Shown here piece after piece: positions 9,101 to 17,931 of a stretch of DNA of 64,000 nt. Position 1 is the stretch's first letter. Each line of letters begins with the position of its first letter. The translations under genes were made by a program, and so were the position numbers. The stretch covers positions 2,065,001 to 2,129,000 of the forward strand of contig NZ_JAAAPL010000001.1 of assembly GCF_011317445.1 (NCBI RefSeq). Direction: 5' to 3'. Source of the stretch: Chelativorans multitrophicus. Lineage in GTDB: Bacteria; Pseudomonadota; Alphaproteobacteria; Rhizobiales; Rhizobiaceae. The notes under the pieces are model-generated. The model searched no databases. It worked only from the letters and a program-made list of their open reading frames with translations, and was not told where the DNA came from.

Positions 9101-9621
9101 GCCGGGTTGAGAATCGGCACCATCGTATCGACAAAGGCGAACTCGCTCTGGTGCGCGACTGTAGAGGATTCAGCGGTATGGTCGTCGCCCATCAGCGCCA
9201 GAACACCGCCATTCCTTGACGTCCCGGCCATATTGGCGTGGCGGAATACGTCTCCCGTGCGGTCGACGCCCGGTCCTTTCCCGTACCAAAGGGCAAAAAC
9301 GCCATCATGTTTGCCCTCGCCCAGAAGCTCGGCCTGCTGAGAGCCCCAGCAGGCGGTCGCCGCCAATTCTTCATTGAGACCGGGTTGAAAGAGGATGTTG
9401 GCGGCGGAAAGCTCCTTGCCTGCTTTCCATAGCTGGTGATCTATGCCTGCCACCGGCGAGCCGCGATAGCCGGATACGAAGCCCGCCGTATCAAGGCCCA
9501 GCAGGCGGTCACGCTCACGCTGCATCAGGAGCATGCGCACGATCGCCTGGGCGCCGGACACGAAAATCCGCTCCTTCCGGAGATCGTATTTGTCGCTCAG
9601 CGACACCTCGTGGAGCGTCAT
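6148..9621 (-). CDS. indolepyruvate ferredoxin oxidoreductase, fused alpha/beta/gamma form
   Basis: A 1157-residue fused 2-ketoacid:ferredoxin oxidoreductase of the indolepyruvate type, predicted to decarboxylate aryl-pyruvates oxidatively to acyl-CoA with thiamine diphosphate and an iron-sulfur cluster. The N-terminal part contains the FVSGYRGSPVAGID motif. The diphosphate-binding part GFTAMGGEGAQWVGQ lies near residue 470. A Cys-rich [4Fe-4S] motif, CEGCGDCGVKSNC, is near 630, and a gamma domain begins around 730 (GVGGTGVVTIG). ATG 9621 is preceded by GGAGGAACCTGGC. The divergent neighbour is a TRAP transporter whose binding protein resembles 2-oxo acid binders, which would fit uptake of related substrates. 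That link is inferred. Confidence 0.93.
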   Translation of the reverse strand: MTLHEVSLSDKYDLRKERIFVSGAQAIVRMLLMQRERDRLLGLDTAGFVSGYRGSPVAGIDHQLWKAGKELSAANILFQPGLNEELAATACWGSQQAELLGEGKHDGVFALWYGKGPGVDRTGDVFRHANMAGTSRNGGVLALMGDDHTAESSTVAHQSEFAFVDTMVPILNPAGVQELIDYGLYGYGLSRFAGTWAAIKCVKDNIESTASVDVALDRINIVIPEFEMPPGGLNIRHEFNQLGQEERLHDYKRRAAAAFVRANGLNRIVFSGGRNARLGIVTIGTSYLDTRQALDELGIDEQRAAALGIRLYKVACPWPFDYEHMAEFVRGLEMVIVVEEKRSLLEVQLRENLYGTANHPVIIGKKDEWGQQLFPVKGALDPNQIAVAIGERLLRVIGPSEEISARVARLRQFQARLAETKDVAIRVPYFCSGCPHNSSTRLPEGSIAGGGIGCHFMALWMDRGTVGFTAMGGEGAQWVGQAPFSKREHFFQNLGDGTFNHSGSLAIRFALAAGVNMTYKILYNDAVAMTGGQPHEGGLSLGQIAEEVRAMGVKRIAVVSDEPEKYDGIIRFPAGTTVHHRDDLDEVQRDLREAKGVSVLIYDQTCAAEKRRRRKRGTYPDPDRRVIINELVCEGCGDCGVKSNCVSVQPVETEFGRKRRIDQSSCNKDFSCVNGFCPSFVTVHGAKLKKVDGMAGEIDPLEGVPEPASFPLDHGWSGIVDGVGGTGVVTIGAILGMAAHLEGKGAGIIDMAGLAQKGGAVFSHLRIAKQPSDITSIHVSAGKADLVLGCDLVVSGSRKVLSTVREGHTLFLVNTAEVMPGDFARSADFSLPVERLKRAVREAAGEERAHFFDATRTASVLFGNSIGTNMFMLGIAYQMGGLPVSAEAIEKAIDLNGQAVEMNIAAFRWGRRAAHEPGYVHDLVARSSTDGQLPLARSLDEIIDRRAQFLTAYQDEAYAARYRERIARLRTAEERAVPGSTAVTEAASRNLFKLMAIKDEYEVARLYTDGAFKRQLAAEFESYDRIEFHLAPPLFARRDAQGHLKKARYGPWMLKAFAFLGRLKWLRGTVFDLFGMSAERRMERELLKQYEGDLDRIEKSLTPEKIESAAALASVPSLIRGFGHVRQANAAKAAEERARLLERLEKIDPDPLLEAAE

Positions 9622-10062
9622 GCCAGGTTCCTCCGCAGTGACGAGCCCCAGGCAGGGAGAAGCGCCCTACCAGAATAGTAAGATAGTTTTGGCGCGCGCT
9701 TTGACCAAGGAAAATCGAAGCCTTGGCAAAAAGAGCAACAGCAATATAAGGGAGCAGGGCCGAACGACATTTTATTAGCCGCGCAGGCGGTTTTGCGAAC
9801 GATTTCGCTTGCCGAATCAAGATGCTATGAAGTGCAGCCACAGCAAGACGGCCAGGTTTTGCGCCCGGACTTCTCACGCCCCCCTCGGACTGTGGCGGAA
9901 AGTCGAACTTTTGCCGATGGCCCAAAGCTGCTAAGCAATACCCAAAAGAGTAAACCGGCGATCAAAAGCACCGGGCCAGCCTCGGCAAAAGAGGCAGCGG
10001 GAGTGAGCGATGAGGTCAGTGATTTGGTGGCGCGCGCATAACGCGTCCGGGGGGAAGGTTCT
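9622..10062. other. intergenic region between divergent IOR and TRAP genes
   Basis: About 440 bp separating two divergently read genes. Apparent open frames here show no recognisable protein and mostly shadow the flanks. The GGGGGAAGG just before 10063 is the ribosome-binding site of the TRAP small permease. No other clear element was seen. Confidence 0.6.
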
Positions 10063-10620
10063 GTGCGAACAATTGCCCTGATCGTCCGCGCAATAAACGC
10101 GTTTAACGCGCTTATCGGTCAAGTTTTCTCGTGGCTGTCGCTTGCAATCGTCCTGGTCTGCTTCACCGTTGTCGTGCAGAGATATGTCTTTTCCGTCAGC
10201 TTCGTCTGGATGCAGGACCTCTATGTTTGGCTGAACGGAGCGATGTTCACCGCTGTCGCCGGCTTTGCCCTGCTTCGCAACGACCATGTCCGCGTCGACA
10301 TTTTTTATCGTCCGGCCTCCACCCGCACCAAAGCGATCGTGGACCTGATCGGGGTTGTATTGTTCCTCCTCCCGTTCTGCTGGATAGTCTATCGCTATGG
10401 CTGGCCGTTCGTCGCGCGTTCCTGGCGCATCTATGAAGCCTCGCCGAATACCGGCGGCATGCGGGGGCTCTACATCCTGAAGAGCTTTATCCTTGTTTTC
10501 GCCGCGCTTGTTGCGTTGCAGGGCATATCCATGGCCCTGCGCAGCATTCTGGTGCTCGCCGGGGCCGAGCAGCTGCTGCCGGAAAAGCTGCGTTACCAAA
10601 GTGACGGGGGCGCACACTGA
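10063..10620 (+). CDS. TRAP transporter small permease (DctQ type)
   Basis: A 185-residue membrane protein with four predicted helices, the DctQ-family size and layout. Diagnostic features are QRYVFSVSFVWMQDLYVWLN after the first helix and LLRNDHVRVDIFYRP, matching the conserved HVRVD region of small TRAP permeases. The start is GTG 10063, preceded by a strong GGGGGAAGG. The stop overlaps the next ATG (TGATG), so this subunit is co-translated with the large permease. TRAP systems drive uptake of organic acids using ion gradients. Confidence 0.92.
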   Translation: MRTIALIVRAINAFNALIGQVFSWLSLAIVLVCFTVVVQRYVFSVSFVWMQDLYVWLNGAMFTAVAGFALLRNDHVRVDIFYRPASTRTKAIVDLIGVVLFLLPFCWIVYRYGWPFVARSWRIYEASPNTGGMRGLYILKSFILVFAALVALQGISMALRSILVLAGAEQLLPEKLRYQSDGGAH

Positions 10621-12011
10621 TGGATCCGAAGCTGATCGGCGAACTACTTTCGGGCCTGATGTTCTTCGGCATTATCGGCTTTCTGATGCTGGGCTTTCCG
10701 GTGGCCTTCACGCTTGCCGGCGTGTCGCTTCTCTTCGGCGCGCTCGGCATGTTCTTCGGCGTATTTGACCCGTCGAATCTCGGCAGCCTTCCACCCCGTT
10801 ATGCGGGTTTCATGACGAATGAGGTGCTGGTCGCGGTGCCTCTCTTCATCTTCATGGGTGTGATTCTCGAGCGCTCGAAGATCGCCGAGCAATTGCTGCT
10901 CACCATGGGCAAGCTCTTCGGGAATCTCCGGGGCGGTCTCGGCATCTCGGTCATCGTCGTGGGGGCGCTGCTTGCCGCCTCCACCGGCGTTGTCGGTGCA
11001 ACCGTCGTCACGATGGGTCTCATTTCACTGCCCGCGATGCTCCGCGCCGGCTATGATCCGAAGCTTGCTTCCGGCGTTATCTGCGCCTCTGGAACCCTGG
11101 GCCAGATCATCCCGCCCTCGACCGTTCTCATTTTCATGGGCGACATGCTGGCCGGCATCAATGCACAGGTTCAGATGGCCAAGGGCAACTTTGCGCCCGC
11201 GCCCATTTCCGTGGGTGATCTTTTCGCCGGCGCTCTCCTGCCTGGCCTGCTGCTCGTGAGCCTTTATCTGGCGTGGATGGTTTTCAAGGCAGTTTTCCAA
11301 CCGGAATCCTGCCCCGCCACTCCCGTCCCGCCGGAAGAAAAGAAGGATCTCCTAAATGAGGTCGCCGTGGCGCTCCTGCCGCCGCTGCTCCTGATCGTTG
11401 CCGTGCTGGGATCGATACTCGGCGGCGTGGCGACGGCAACTGAGGCCGCGTCGGTGGGCGCCGTCGGCGCCATGGTCCTTGCGGCATCCCGCTGGCGCCT
11501 GTCATTCCGGGTACTGCGGGAAGCAGTGATCTCGACTGCGGCAATCACCTCCATGGTGTTTGTGATCCTGCTCGGCGCATCCGTCTTTTCGATCGTGTTC
11601 CGCCTGATGGGCGGCGACAATCTCGTTCACGAATTCCTCACCGGCCTTCCCGGCGGCCAGTTGGCGGCCGTGGCGCTGGTTATGTTGATCATGTTCCTGC
11701 TTGGCTTCATTCTGGATACGTTCGAGATCATCTTCATCGTGATCCCGATCACGGCGCCCATCCTGCTTGCGCTCGATGTCGATCCGCTCTGGCTGGGCGT
11801 TCTGGTGGGCGTCAATCTGCAGACCAGCTTCCTGACCCCGCCTTTCGGCTTTTCGCTTTTTTATCTGCGGGGTGTTGCACCGGCCAGCGTATCGACCGGC
11901 ATGATTTATAAGGGCATAATGCCGTTCGTTCTCTTGCAGTTGATCGCCATCGGAATCATGTTCGCCTTTCCCGAAATCGCCACGTGGCTGCCTCGTTGGA
12001 TCTATAGCTAA
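10620..12011 (+). CDS. TRAP transporter large permease (DctM type)
   Basis: A 463-residue polytopic membrane protein of the DctM family, the transporting subunit of TRAP carriers. Typical features are the N-terminal GFLMLGFPVAFTLAGVSLLF, VPLFIFMGVILERS, the central ASTGVVGATVVTMGLISLPAML, and CASGTLGQIIPPSTVLI. The gene overlaps the small permease by one base and ends 32 bp before the ExoD-family gene. Its binding protein is probably the oppositely oriented gene at 12734-13828. Confidence 0.93.
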   Translation: MDPKLIGELLSGLMFFGIIGFLMLGFPVAFTLAGVSLLFGALGMFFGVFDPSNLGSLPPRYAGFMTNEVLVAVPLFIFMGVILERSKIAEQLLLTMGKLFGNLRGGLGISVIVVGALLAASTGVVGATVVTMGLISLPAMLRAGYDPKLASGVICASGTLGQIIPPSTVLIFMGDMLAGINAQVQMAKGNFAPAPISVGDLFAGALLPGLLLVSLYLAWMVFKAVFQPESCPATPVPPEEKKDLLNEVAVALLPPLLLIVAVLGSILGGVATATEAASVGAVGAMVLAASRWRLSFRVLREAVISTAAITSMVFVILLGASVFSIVFRLMGGDNLVHEFLTGLPGGQLAAVALVMLIMFLLGFILDTFEIIFIVIPITAPILLALDVDPLWLGVLVGVNLQTSFLTPPFGFSLFYLRGVAPASVSTGMIYKGIMPFVLLQLIAIGIMFAFPEIATWLPRWIYS

Positions 12012-12043
12012 GCTGGATCTTTGATTCGAAACGGAGTGAAGGC

Positions 12044-12676
12044 ATGAGGTTTGGCGACACGACGCAATCACTGCGTGAGACCATCAGCGCCACGGTTGAA
12101 GCGATCGATGGGCGCACGGTCACGCTGCGCGAAATCGTGGAACTGACCGGCGAGCAGGGGCTGCTGCTGCTCTGCGCGCTTCTCACCTTACCTTTCCTTC
12201 TTCCTGTCTCAATCCCCGGCGTCAGCACCGTCTTTGGGCTTGCCATCATTCTGATTTCCATCGGGATCACGCTCAATCGTGCGCCTTGGTTGCCGGGCAA
12301 GATTACCGATCGGCCGATCGATGCGGAGAAGCTCGTTCCAACGCTGCGAAAGGGCGCGGATATCGTCTCCCGGCTGGAAAAGATCATCAAGCCGAGAATC
12401 GAGGCCCTTACCAGGGGAGCGGCAATCAACCGCTTCAACGGCTTGGTGCTGCTGCTCGGCGGCGTGCTCCTGATGTTCCCCCTGGGCCTCGTCCCGTTCT
12501 CCAACACTCTGCCTGCCTTCGGGATTCTTTTTCTTGCCATCGGCATTTCCCAGCGGGACGGCCTCTTCGTGCTTGCCGGCTATGGGATGACGATGGCAAC
12601 GATCATCTATTTTTCAGCGCTTGCCTATGCCGCCTTTGCCGCCGGTCGCGGTCTCACCTCGTTCTTTGGCGGTTAA
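12044..12676 (+). CDS. ExoD family membrane protein
   Basis: A 210-residue protein of the exopolysaccharide synthesis ExoD family. Features are an N-terminal helix with LTGEQGLLLLCALLTLPFLL, the PGVSTVFGLAIILISIGI segment, a polar middle, and a C-terminal membrane part with LLMFPLGLVPFSNTLPAFGI. ExoD was named from Sinorhizobium mutants with altered exopolysaccharide and alkali sensitivity; the biochemical activity is not established. It sits directly after the TRAP permeases on the same strand, probably cotranscribed, although a transport role is not indicated. Confidence 0.85.
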   Translation: MRFGDTTQSLRETISATVEAIDGRTVTLREIVELTGEQGLLLLCALLTLPFLLPVSIPGVSTVFGLAIILISIGITLNRAPWLPGKITDRPIDAEKLVPTLRKGADIVSRLEKIIKPRIEALTRGAAINRFNGLVLLLGGVLLMFPLGLVPFSNTLPAFGILFLAIGISQRDGLFVLAGYGMTMATIIYFSALAYAAFAAGRGLTSFFGG

Positions 12677-12682
12677 AAGAAT

Positions 12683-12706
12683 GGCCCGGACGCTGACGCC
12701 CGGGCC
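12683..12706. terminator. stem-loop between convergent exoD-like and dctP-like genes
   Basis: GGCCCGG and CCGGGCC arms around a 10-nt loop lie between two converging genes. A shared bidirectional transcription end is likely. No strong T-tract follows on either side. Confidence 0.55.
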
Positions 12707-12733
12707 TCGTCGAATGCATGGCGGCAGCCGCGA

Positions 12734-13828
12734 TCAGAGCTTGAAATACTTCTCGCGCGCCTGGACGAACAGCGCGTCCGTCCCATCCGTCTTCTGCCGG
12801 ACGATGTTGAACGCGGAAACGAAGCTTTCCGCGGTCTTCTTGGTCAGCGGATCGCTCGAATCGAGCATGCTCTGGATGATCTCCTGCGATGCCTTGGCGC
12901 CCGCTTCCACGATGTCGTCCGGGAACGTGCGCACCTGCACGCCGTGGTCGTTTACGAGCGTCTGCAGTGCGCGCGGATCGTTTGCCGCGAAATCTGCCGC
13001 CACCGCATCATATTCCGCTTGGCAGGCATCACGGATGATCGCCTGCAGATCGGCCGGCAGTTCCTGATACTTCGCTTTCGACACGACGAGCTCGGTGGCA
13101 AGCCCCGGCTCGACGAAGCTCGGGAAATAGTAATTCTTGCACACCTGGTAAAAGCCAAGCGCGAGATCGTTATACGGCCCCACAAATTCGGCCGCGTCCA
13201 GCGTGCCCGACTGCAGTGCCTGGAAAATCTCGCCCGCCGCCATATTCGTCACGGTGGCGCCAAGCTTCTCCCACACCTGACCGCCGAGACCGGGAGTGCG
13301 GAAGCGAAGTCCCTTGATGGAATCCACGCTGGTGAGCTCGTTGCGGAACCATCCACCCGCCTGCGTGCCGGTATCTCCCGACAGGAAGCCCTGCACGCCG
13401 AACTGATCGTAGATTTCGTCCCAGATATCCTGTCCGCCGAGATAGCGCACCCAGGCCGTCAGTTCGCGCGAGGTCATGCCGTACGGAACGCCGGTGAAGA
13501 ACGAGAGGCCCTGGCTCTTGTTTTGCCAGTAATAGGCTGCGCCGTGACTCATTTCGGCGGAGCCGTCAATGACGGCATCGAGGGACTGGAGCGGCGGCAC
13601 CAGCTCGCCCGCGGCATATACCTGGATCGTCAGCCGGCCTCCCGAAGCGGCGGTTATCCGGTCGGCGAGACGCTGCGCCCCGACGCCCAGGCCCGGAAAG
13701 TTCTTGGGCCAGGTGGTCACCATGCGCCACGTCTGGTTGCCTTGAGAGATTGCGGGCGTGGCCAGTGCGGTAGCTCCGACACCGACGCCTGCCAGTCCTG
13801 CCTTTTTTATGAATGAGCGCCGATCCAT
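12734..13828 (-). CDS. TRAP transporter substrate-binding protein, 2-oxo acid (TakP-like)
   Basis: A 364-residue periplasmic binding protein of the DctP family. The N-terminus MDRRSFIKKAGLAGVGVGA is a twin-arginine-type signal, followed by an AIS-Q cleavage region. The mature part resembles TakP, the 2-oxo acid binder of Rhodobacter: GELVPPLQSLDAV, TGTQAGGWFR, the carboxylate-binding GLRFRTPGLGG (Arg), and AAEFVGPYNDLALGFY. ATG 13828 has a GGGAGG site. The gene converges on the permease genes, an unusual order for a TRAP operon, so partnership is inferred from adjacency. Confidence 0.9.
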   Translation of the reverse strand: MDRRSFIKKAGLAGVGVGATALATPAISQGNQTWRMVTTWPKNFPGLGVGAQRLADRITAASGGRLTIQVYAAGELVPPLQSLDAVIDGSAEMSHGAAYYWQNKSQGLSFFTGVPYGMTSRELTAWVRYLGGQDIWDEIYDQFGVQGFLSGDTGTQAGGWFRNELTSVDSIKGLRFRTPGLGGQVWEKLGATVTNMAAGEIFQALQSGTLDAAEFVGPYNDLALGFYQVCKNYYFPSFVEPGLATELVVSKAKYQELPADLQAIIRDACQAEYDAVAADFAANDPRALQTLVNDHGVQVRTFPDDIVEAGAKASQEIIQSMLDSSDPLTKKTAESFVSAFNIVRQKTDGTDALFVQAREKYFKL

Positions 13829-14056
13829 GAAGTACCTCCCAGATTAAGGATCGAAAACGAGCGGATATCGAGCGCGGTGGCACGCGCCAGCCTCCCCCGA
13901 TCACCGAGCGGGTATAAATACATGCGCAGGCATGCAAGTCCAGTTTCCCGCCCTGCGCCTTTGGTCGATAAACACGCCGGCGAAACAGGCGCGGGCTGTT
14001 TGAAGCGCGCTAAAAGCCGCTTACATATGCGTCGTCTCTCCTCGAAGGAAAACTCG

Positions 14057-14824
14057 ATGCGATTGCCCCTCGTTGCCGTTTCGACAGACGTAACACATGA
14101 TGGAAATTACACTTGGCACGCCGCGCCCGAACAATATCTCGAGGCGGCCCTCTCGGGTGCCGGAGTCCTGCCCCTTCTTCTGCCTTCCTTCGGTGAGAGG
14201 ATCGATTTCGATGAACTCCTTGCTTCGGTCGACGGCGTTTTAATCACAGGAGCCAAATCGAACGTCTACCCCCCGCTCTATGGCGGCGCGGCGGAAGAGG
14301 AGAGCAAGCCCTACGACCAGCGGCGCGATGCAACGACCATTCCCCTGATCCGCCGGGCGATAGAAAAAGGGGTGCCGTTGCTGGCCATATGCAGAGGTAT
14401 TCAAGAATTGAACGTAGCGCTTGGCGGCACGCTTGCAAACGAGATCCAAGAGCGCGACGGAGCGCTTGACCATCGTGGCCATGGCGAGACCCCGGACGAG
14501 CGGTTCATGATCCACCAGACCGTGACAATCAAGCCCGGCACCTGCCTTGCGGAGATTCTGGGCTCCGGAGAGATCAAGGTCAATTCCGTGCATCGCCAGG
14601 GCATCGAGCGCCTCGGTCCCAATCTTCAAGTGGAGGCGGTTGCCCCTGACGGCACAATCGAGGCTGTATCCGTCGCCGGCTCTAAGGGCTTTGCCGTCGG
14701 GGTCCAGTGGCATCCCGAATATTGGGCTGCGAGCGATGCTCCATCGCGGCAGATATTCGAGGCGTTCGGCAACGCCGTGCGCGCCCACCGGGCTGCGCGC
14801 CTGCAATTGCAGGGCGTCGGCTAG
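14057..14824 (+). CDS. gamma-glutamyl-gamma-aminobutyrate hydrolase family protein (class I amidotransferase fold)
   Basis: A 255-residue member of the peptidase C26/PuuD-like glutamine amidotransferase superfamily. The nucleophile elbow PLLAICRGIQELNVALGG contains the catalytic Cys; VNSVHRQGIERL and GVQWHPEYW supply the histidine and the His-x-Glu of the triad. The family splits gamma-glutamyl-GABA to GABA and glutamate in putrescine breakdown, but no other putrescine genes are near, so the substrate is open. ATG 14057 (MRLPLVAVSTD) is preceded by GAAGGA; an open frame continues upstream without conservation. The gene is divergent from the TRAP binding protein. Confidence 0.87.
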   Translation: MRLPLVAVSTDVTHDGNYTWHAAPEQYLEAALSGAGVLPLLLPSFGERIDFDELLASVDGVLITGAKSNVYPPLYGGAAEEESKPYDQRRDATTIPLIRRAIEKGVPLLAICRGIQELNVALGGTLANEIQERDGALDHRGHGETPDERFMIHQTVTIKPGTCLAEILGSGEIKVNSVHRQGIERLGPNLQVEAVAPDGTIEAVSVAGSKGFAVGVQWHPEYWAASDAPSRQIFEAFGNAVRAHRAARLQLQGVG

Positions 14825-14831
14825 AGCCCTT

Positions 14832-15221
14832 CTATTGTGCCTTCAGCGCGACAATGGGTGATATCGGCTTGAGCGATTCGTAGGCCACGCCGTCCGCCGC
14901 GAAAAACTCGACGACGGAGCTGCCATCGGCCGCTACGAACGACACCTCGCCCGCACCGCTTTCCTGCCAGTAACGTGCATCGGCAAGCCGAGGCATCATC
15001 GCGACGCATTCCGGTGTGAGCTGAAGTTCGGCACGTTGTGCCTTGTCACCGCCGCGCTTCACGACGGTACAATAACCTTCCCTGCCAGACACGCTCAGAT
15101 GATATCGATTTTGCGTCTTCGCGTTTTCGATTGCTGTGCCGGTCGTCTCGCTTTCCGCCATGAGGTAAGGCAGGGCGCCGAGGGCGGCCAAAACGGCAAA
15201 TGCCGACATTGCCAGCTTCAT
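14832..15221 (-). CDS. small secreted protein, AprI/Inh metalloprotease inhibitor-like
   Basis: A 129-residue protein with an N-terminal signal-like helix (MKLAMSAFAVLAALGALPYLM). The remainder resembles the AprI/Inh fold: a paired Cys pattern (EGYCTVV and LTPECVAMM), a YWQ segment, then a Gly-rich turn, VSFVAADGSSVVEFF. Known Inh proteins protect the periplasm by inhibiting serralysin-type proteases, but no such protease is in the window and overall similarity is modest. The gene ends 7 bp past the stop of the convergent amidotransferase-like gene. Confidence 0.55.
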   Translation of the reverse strand: MKLAMSAFAVLAALGALPYLMAESETTGTAIENAKTQNRYHLSVSGREGYCTVVKRGGDKAQRAELQLTPECVAMMPRLADARYWQESGAGEVSFVAADGSSVVEFFAADGVAYESLKPISPIVALKAQ

Positions 15222-15319
15222 CTTTTGCCCCGTTCTGAATTTCGTATCAGCATCATTAAGGCTAATCGTTAATAAAAATTAATTGGCCATAATATGACTC
15301 GAACGATTCTCAGCCTTCA

Positions 15320-16288
15320 CTATTTTACCTGAGCTGTCTCCATTACCGGTGTCAGCGGTTTTCCTTGGGTAAACCAGGAGAGCAGATTGTCTGCTACAAG
15401 ATCCGCCATCGCCTGCCGCGTGTGGGCGGAAGCCGAAGCCACGTGAGGAAGAAGGCAGGCGTTTTCGCAGCCAAGAAGCGCCTCCGGCACATTTGGCTCG
15501 TCCGCAAAAACGTCCAGCCCCGCTGCCAGGATCGTGCCGTCCCGAAGCGCCGCGACAAGCGCCTCCTCGTCGACGGTGCTGCCGCGCCCCACATTGAGGA
15601 AGACACCGTTCGGTCCAAGCGCCCGCAGCACCTGCGCATCCACCGCCTTGTCCGTGCCCGTTCCCCCCGGAGCGATCGAGATCAGCGTATCCACCGCTTC
15701 TGCGAGGCCAACAAGCGTGGGGTAATATGTGTAGGGCACGTCTTCCACCTTGCGACGGTTGTGATAGCTCACCGGCAGGCCGAAGGCTTCTATGCGCCGC
15801 GCGACGGCGCGGCCTATCCGGCCCATGCCGAAGATCCCGACGCTGCGTCCGCGCAAACTGGCTCGCGTGAGCGGATATGGTCCCTCACGGTGCCAGCGCC
15901 CGTCGCGCAGATATTTCTCCGCCCGGGGTAACTCACGCACTGTATTGATGAGCAGGCCGATCGCCGCATCCGCGACTTCATCCGTCAGAACGTCCGGCGT
16001 GTTCGTCACCATCACGCCCTTCTCCGCGGCATGGACGGCATCTACCGAATCGTAGCCGACACCAAAAATGGCGATGATCTGCAAATGTGGCAACGCGTCC
16101 ATGAAGGCGGCGCTGACCCCTCCCGTCGCGGCTATGCCGAGAACATTCTGTTTCATCGCCTCGGTCAACAGGGCGGGATCGCAACGATCCACACGCAGCA
16201 TCCGGAAATGCTCGCCGATGCGGCTTACCGCATGCGGATGCAACTTTCCGGCAACGAGAATGGTGATGTCTCGGGTTTCATCAGGCAT
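15320..16288 (-). CDS. D-2-hydroxyacid dehydrogenase (GhrB/hydroxypyruvate reductase-like)
   Basis: A 322-residue NAD(P)-dependent enzyme of the D-isomer 2-hydroxyacid dehydrogenase family. It shows the nucleotide-binding motif VGIFGMGRIGRAVARR and all three catalytic residues: Arg in NVGRGSTVDEE, Glu in DVFADEPNVP and His in LLPHVASASAHTR. The GVGYDSVDA strand is typical of glyoxylate/hydroxypyruvate reductases. Such an enzyme could interconvert glyoxylate with glycolate or hydroxypyruvate with glycerate, which might link to the glyoxylate made by the purine island. That is an inference. It is divergent from xylB. Confidence 0.88.
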   Translation of the reverse strand: MPDETRDITILVAGKLHPHAVSRIGEHFRMLRVDRCDPALLTEAMKQNVLGIAATGGVSAAFMDALPHLQIIAIFGVGYDSVDAVHAAEKGVMVTNTPDVLTDEVADAAIGLLINTVRELPRAEKYLRDGRWHREGPYPLTRASLRGRSVGIFGMGRIGRAVARRIEAFGLPVSYHNRRKVEDVPYTYYPTLVGLAEAVDTLISIAPGGTGTDKAVDAQVLRALGPNGVFLNVGRGSTVDEEALVAALRDGTILAAGLDVFADEPNVPEALLGCENACLLPHVASASAHTRQAMADLVADNLLSWFTQGKPLTPVMETAQVK

Positions 16289-16476
16289 TGACAGAGTCTC
16301 AACGATGGTCCGCGCACCGAATCACACCCGATTATCTGAACGGTGTGAAGACGCAAAAGTAAAGCGGTTGCCCTTCCGGGCTTGACGAATTGCCTCCCGA
16401 CGTATTTGTTTCGAGTCTCGAAATAATTATGAATGCGGCTTCGGCAAAGCCGGCCGGGTCGCATGGGAGGAACTGA

Positions 16477-17931
16477 ATGTATCTTGGGCTCGACCTCGGC
16501 ACCTCCGGGGTCAAGGCGCTCTTGATCGACCAAGCGCAGAGGATTGTAGCCTCGGCAACTGCCGAACTTCACGTCTCCAGGCCGCATCCGGGCTGGTCGG
16601 AGCAGGACCCGGCGCAGTGGATCCGAGCCACCGAGGAAGCGATTACAGCGCTCAAAGCCTCGCATCCGGCAGAGCTTTCCGCTGTGAAGGGTATTGGGCT
16701 TTCCGGCCAGATGCATGGCGCAACGCTGCTTGATAAATCCGACGAGCCGCTTCGGCCATCGATCCTCTGGAACGACACGCGCAGCTATAAGGAAGCGGCG
16801 GAACTGGACGCGGATCCTCGCTTTCACCGGATCACAGGCAACATCGTCTTTCCAGGTTTCACCGCGCCAAAGCTGAACTGGGTGAGGAACAACGAGCCCG
16901 AAATCTTCGCCAAAATCGCCAAGGTTCTTTTGCCAAAGGATTTCCTGCGCCTGTGGCTTACGGGTGAGCACATTTCCGAAATGTCCGATGCGTCCGGCAC
17001 CGCATGGCTCGATGTGGAGAACCGCCGCTGGTCCGCGGAGCTTCTGGCGACAACCTCTCTTGATGAAAGTCACATGCCCCGGCTCGTCGAGGGCACGGAA
17101 AGAGCCGGCACGCTGCGTTCCGGGCTTGCCGCCCATTGGGGTATGAGCAGGGGTGTCGTGGTCGCCGGGGGCGCCGGCGACAATGCAGCTTCCGCTTGCG
17201 GCGCCGGCGCGGTTCAGTCTGGCGCGGCTTTCGTATCGATTGGCACGTCCGGCGTGCTTTTCGCCTCGAATGACGCTTATCTCCCCAATCCCGCCAGCGC
17301 CGTCCACACCTTCTGCCATGCGCTGCCGGAGGCATGGCACCAGATGGGCGTGATCCTTTCGGCGACTGATTCCATAAACTGGCTCGCCGGCATCACGGGC
17401 CGCGAGGCTGCCGATCTCACCAGCGAACTGGGAGAGACATTGAAAACCCCCTCCGGGGTCATTTTCCTGCCCTATCTTTCCGGCGAGCGCACGCCCCACA
17501 ATGATGCGGTGATCCGCGGCGGTTTTGTCGGACTGGCGCACCAGACGGACCGCGCCGCCCTTACCCGGGCCGTGATGGAGGGTGTCGCTTTCGCGTTCCG
17601 CGACAGTCTGGAGGCCTTGCGGCAAGCGGGAACGGAACTTTCCCGCGTTACCGGCATCGGCGGCGGCTCCCGTTCCATTTATTGGCTGAAGACGATCGCA
17701 ACAGCGCTGGCCCTGCCCGTCGATATTCCCGCTGAGGGTGATTTCGGCGCCGCGTTCGGTGCAGCCCGCCTCGGCCTCATCGCCGCGGAAGAAGCAGATC
17801 CCCTCGCCGTCTGCACCCCGCCACGGATTTCCTCGACCATCGAGCCCGACGCCGCTCTCTTGCCGGCTTTCGAAGATACCTATCAACGCTACCGCGGCCT
17901 CTACCCCGCCATACGAGGAGTTTCGTCATGA
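16477..17931 (+). CDS. xylB: xylulokinase
   Basis: A 484-residue FGGY-family sugar kinase that phosphorylates D-xylulose to xylulose 5-phosphate. Evidence includes the N-terminal [18 protein letters not shown] phosphate loop, the [11 protein letters not shown] segment typical of xylulokinases, [11 protein letters not shown], and the C-terminal [23 protein letters not shown] lies just upstream of the ATG. The stop overlaps the xylA start (ATGA), so the pair forms one translational unit. Confidence 0.96.
   Translation: MYLGLDLGTSGVKALLIDQAQRIVASATAELHVSRPHPGWSEQDPAQWIRATEEAITALKASHPAELSAVKGIGLSGQMHGATLLDKSDEPLRPSILWNDTRSYKEAAELDADPRFHRITGNIVFPGFTAPKLNWVRNNEPEIFAKIAKVLLPKDFLRLWLTGEHISEMSDASGTAWLDVENRRWSAELLATTSLDESHMPRLVEGTERAGTLRSGLAAHWGMSRGVVVAGGAGDNAASACGAGAVQSGAAFVSIGTSGVLFASNDAYLPNPASAVHTFCHALPEAWHQMGVILSATDSINWLAGITGREAADLTSELGETLKTPSGVIFLPYLSGERTPHNDAVIRGGFVGLAHQTDRAALTRAVMEGVAFAFRDSLEALRQAGTELSRVTGIGGGSRSIYWLKTIATALALPVDIPAEGDFGAAFGAARLGLIAAEEADPLAVCTPPRISSTIEPDAALLPAFEDTYQRYRGLYPAIRGVSS

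Noticed and set aside
9515-9925. Minus-strand frame of 136 codons upstream of the indolepyruvate oxidoreductase gene
   Set aside because: It overlaps the start of that gene in another frame and shows no domain.
9931-10617. Long minus-strand open frame (228 codons) opposite the TRAP small permease
   Set aside because: It is the antisense shadow of a clearly conserved gene in GC-rich DNA; its composition is rich in Arg, Gly, His and Asp, with no known domain.
16225-17886. Minus-strand open frame of 553 codons across xylB
   Set aside because: It lies opposite xylB, which has all the FGGY kinase motifs. No homology is recognisable; long antisense frames are common at this GC content.
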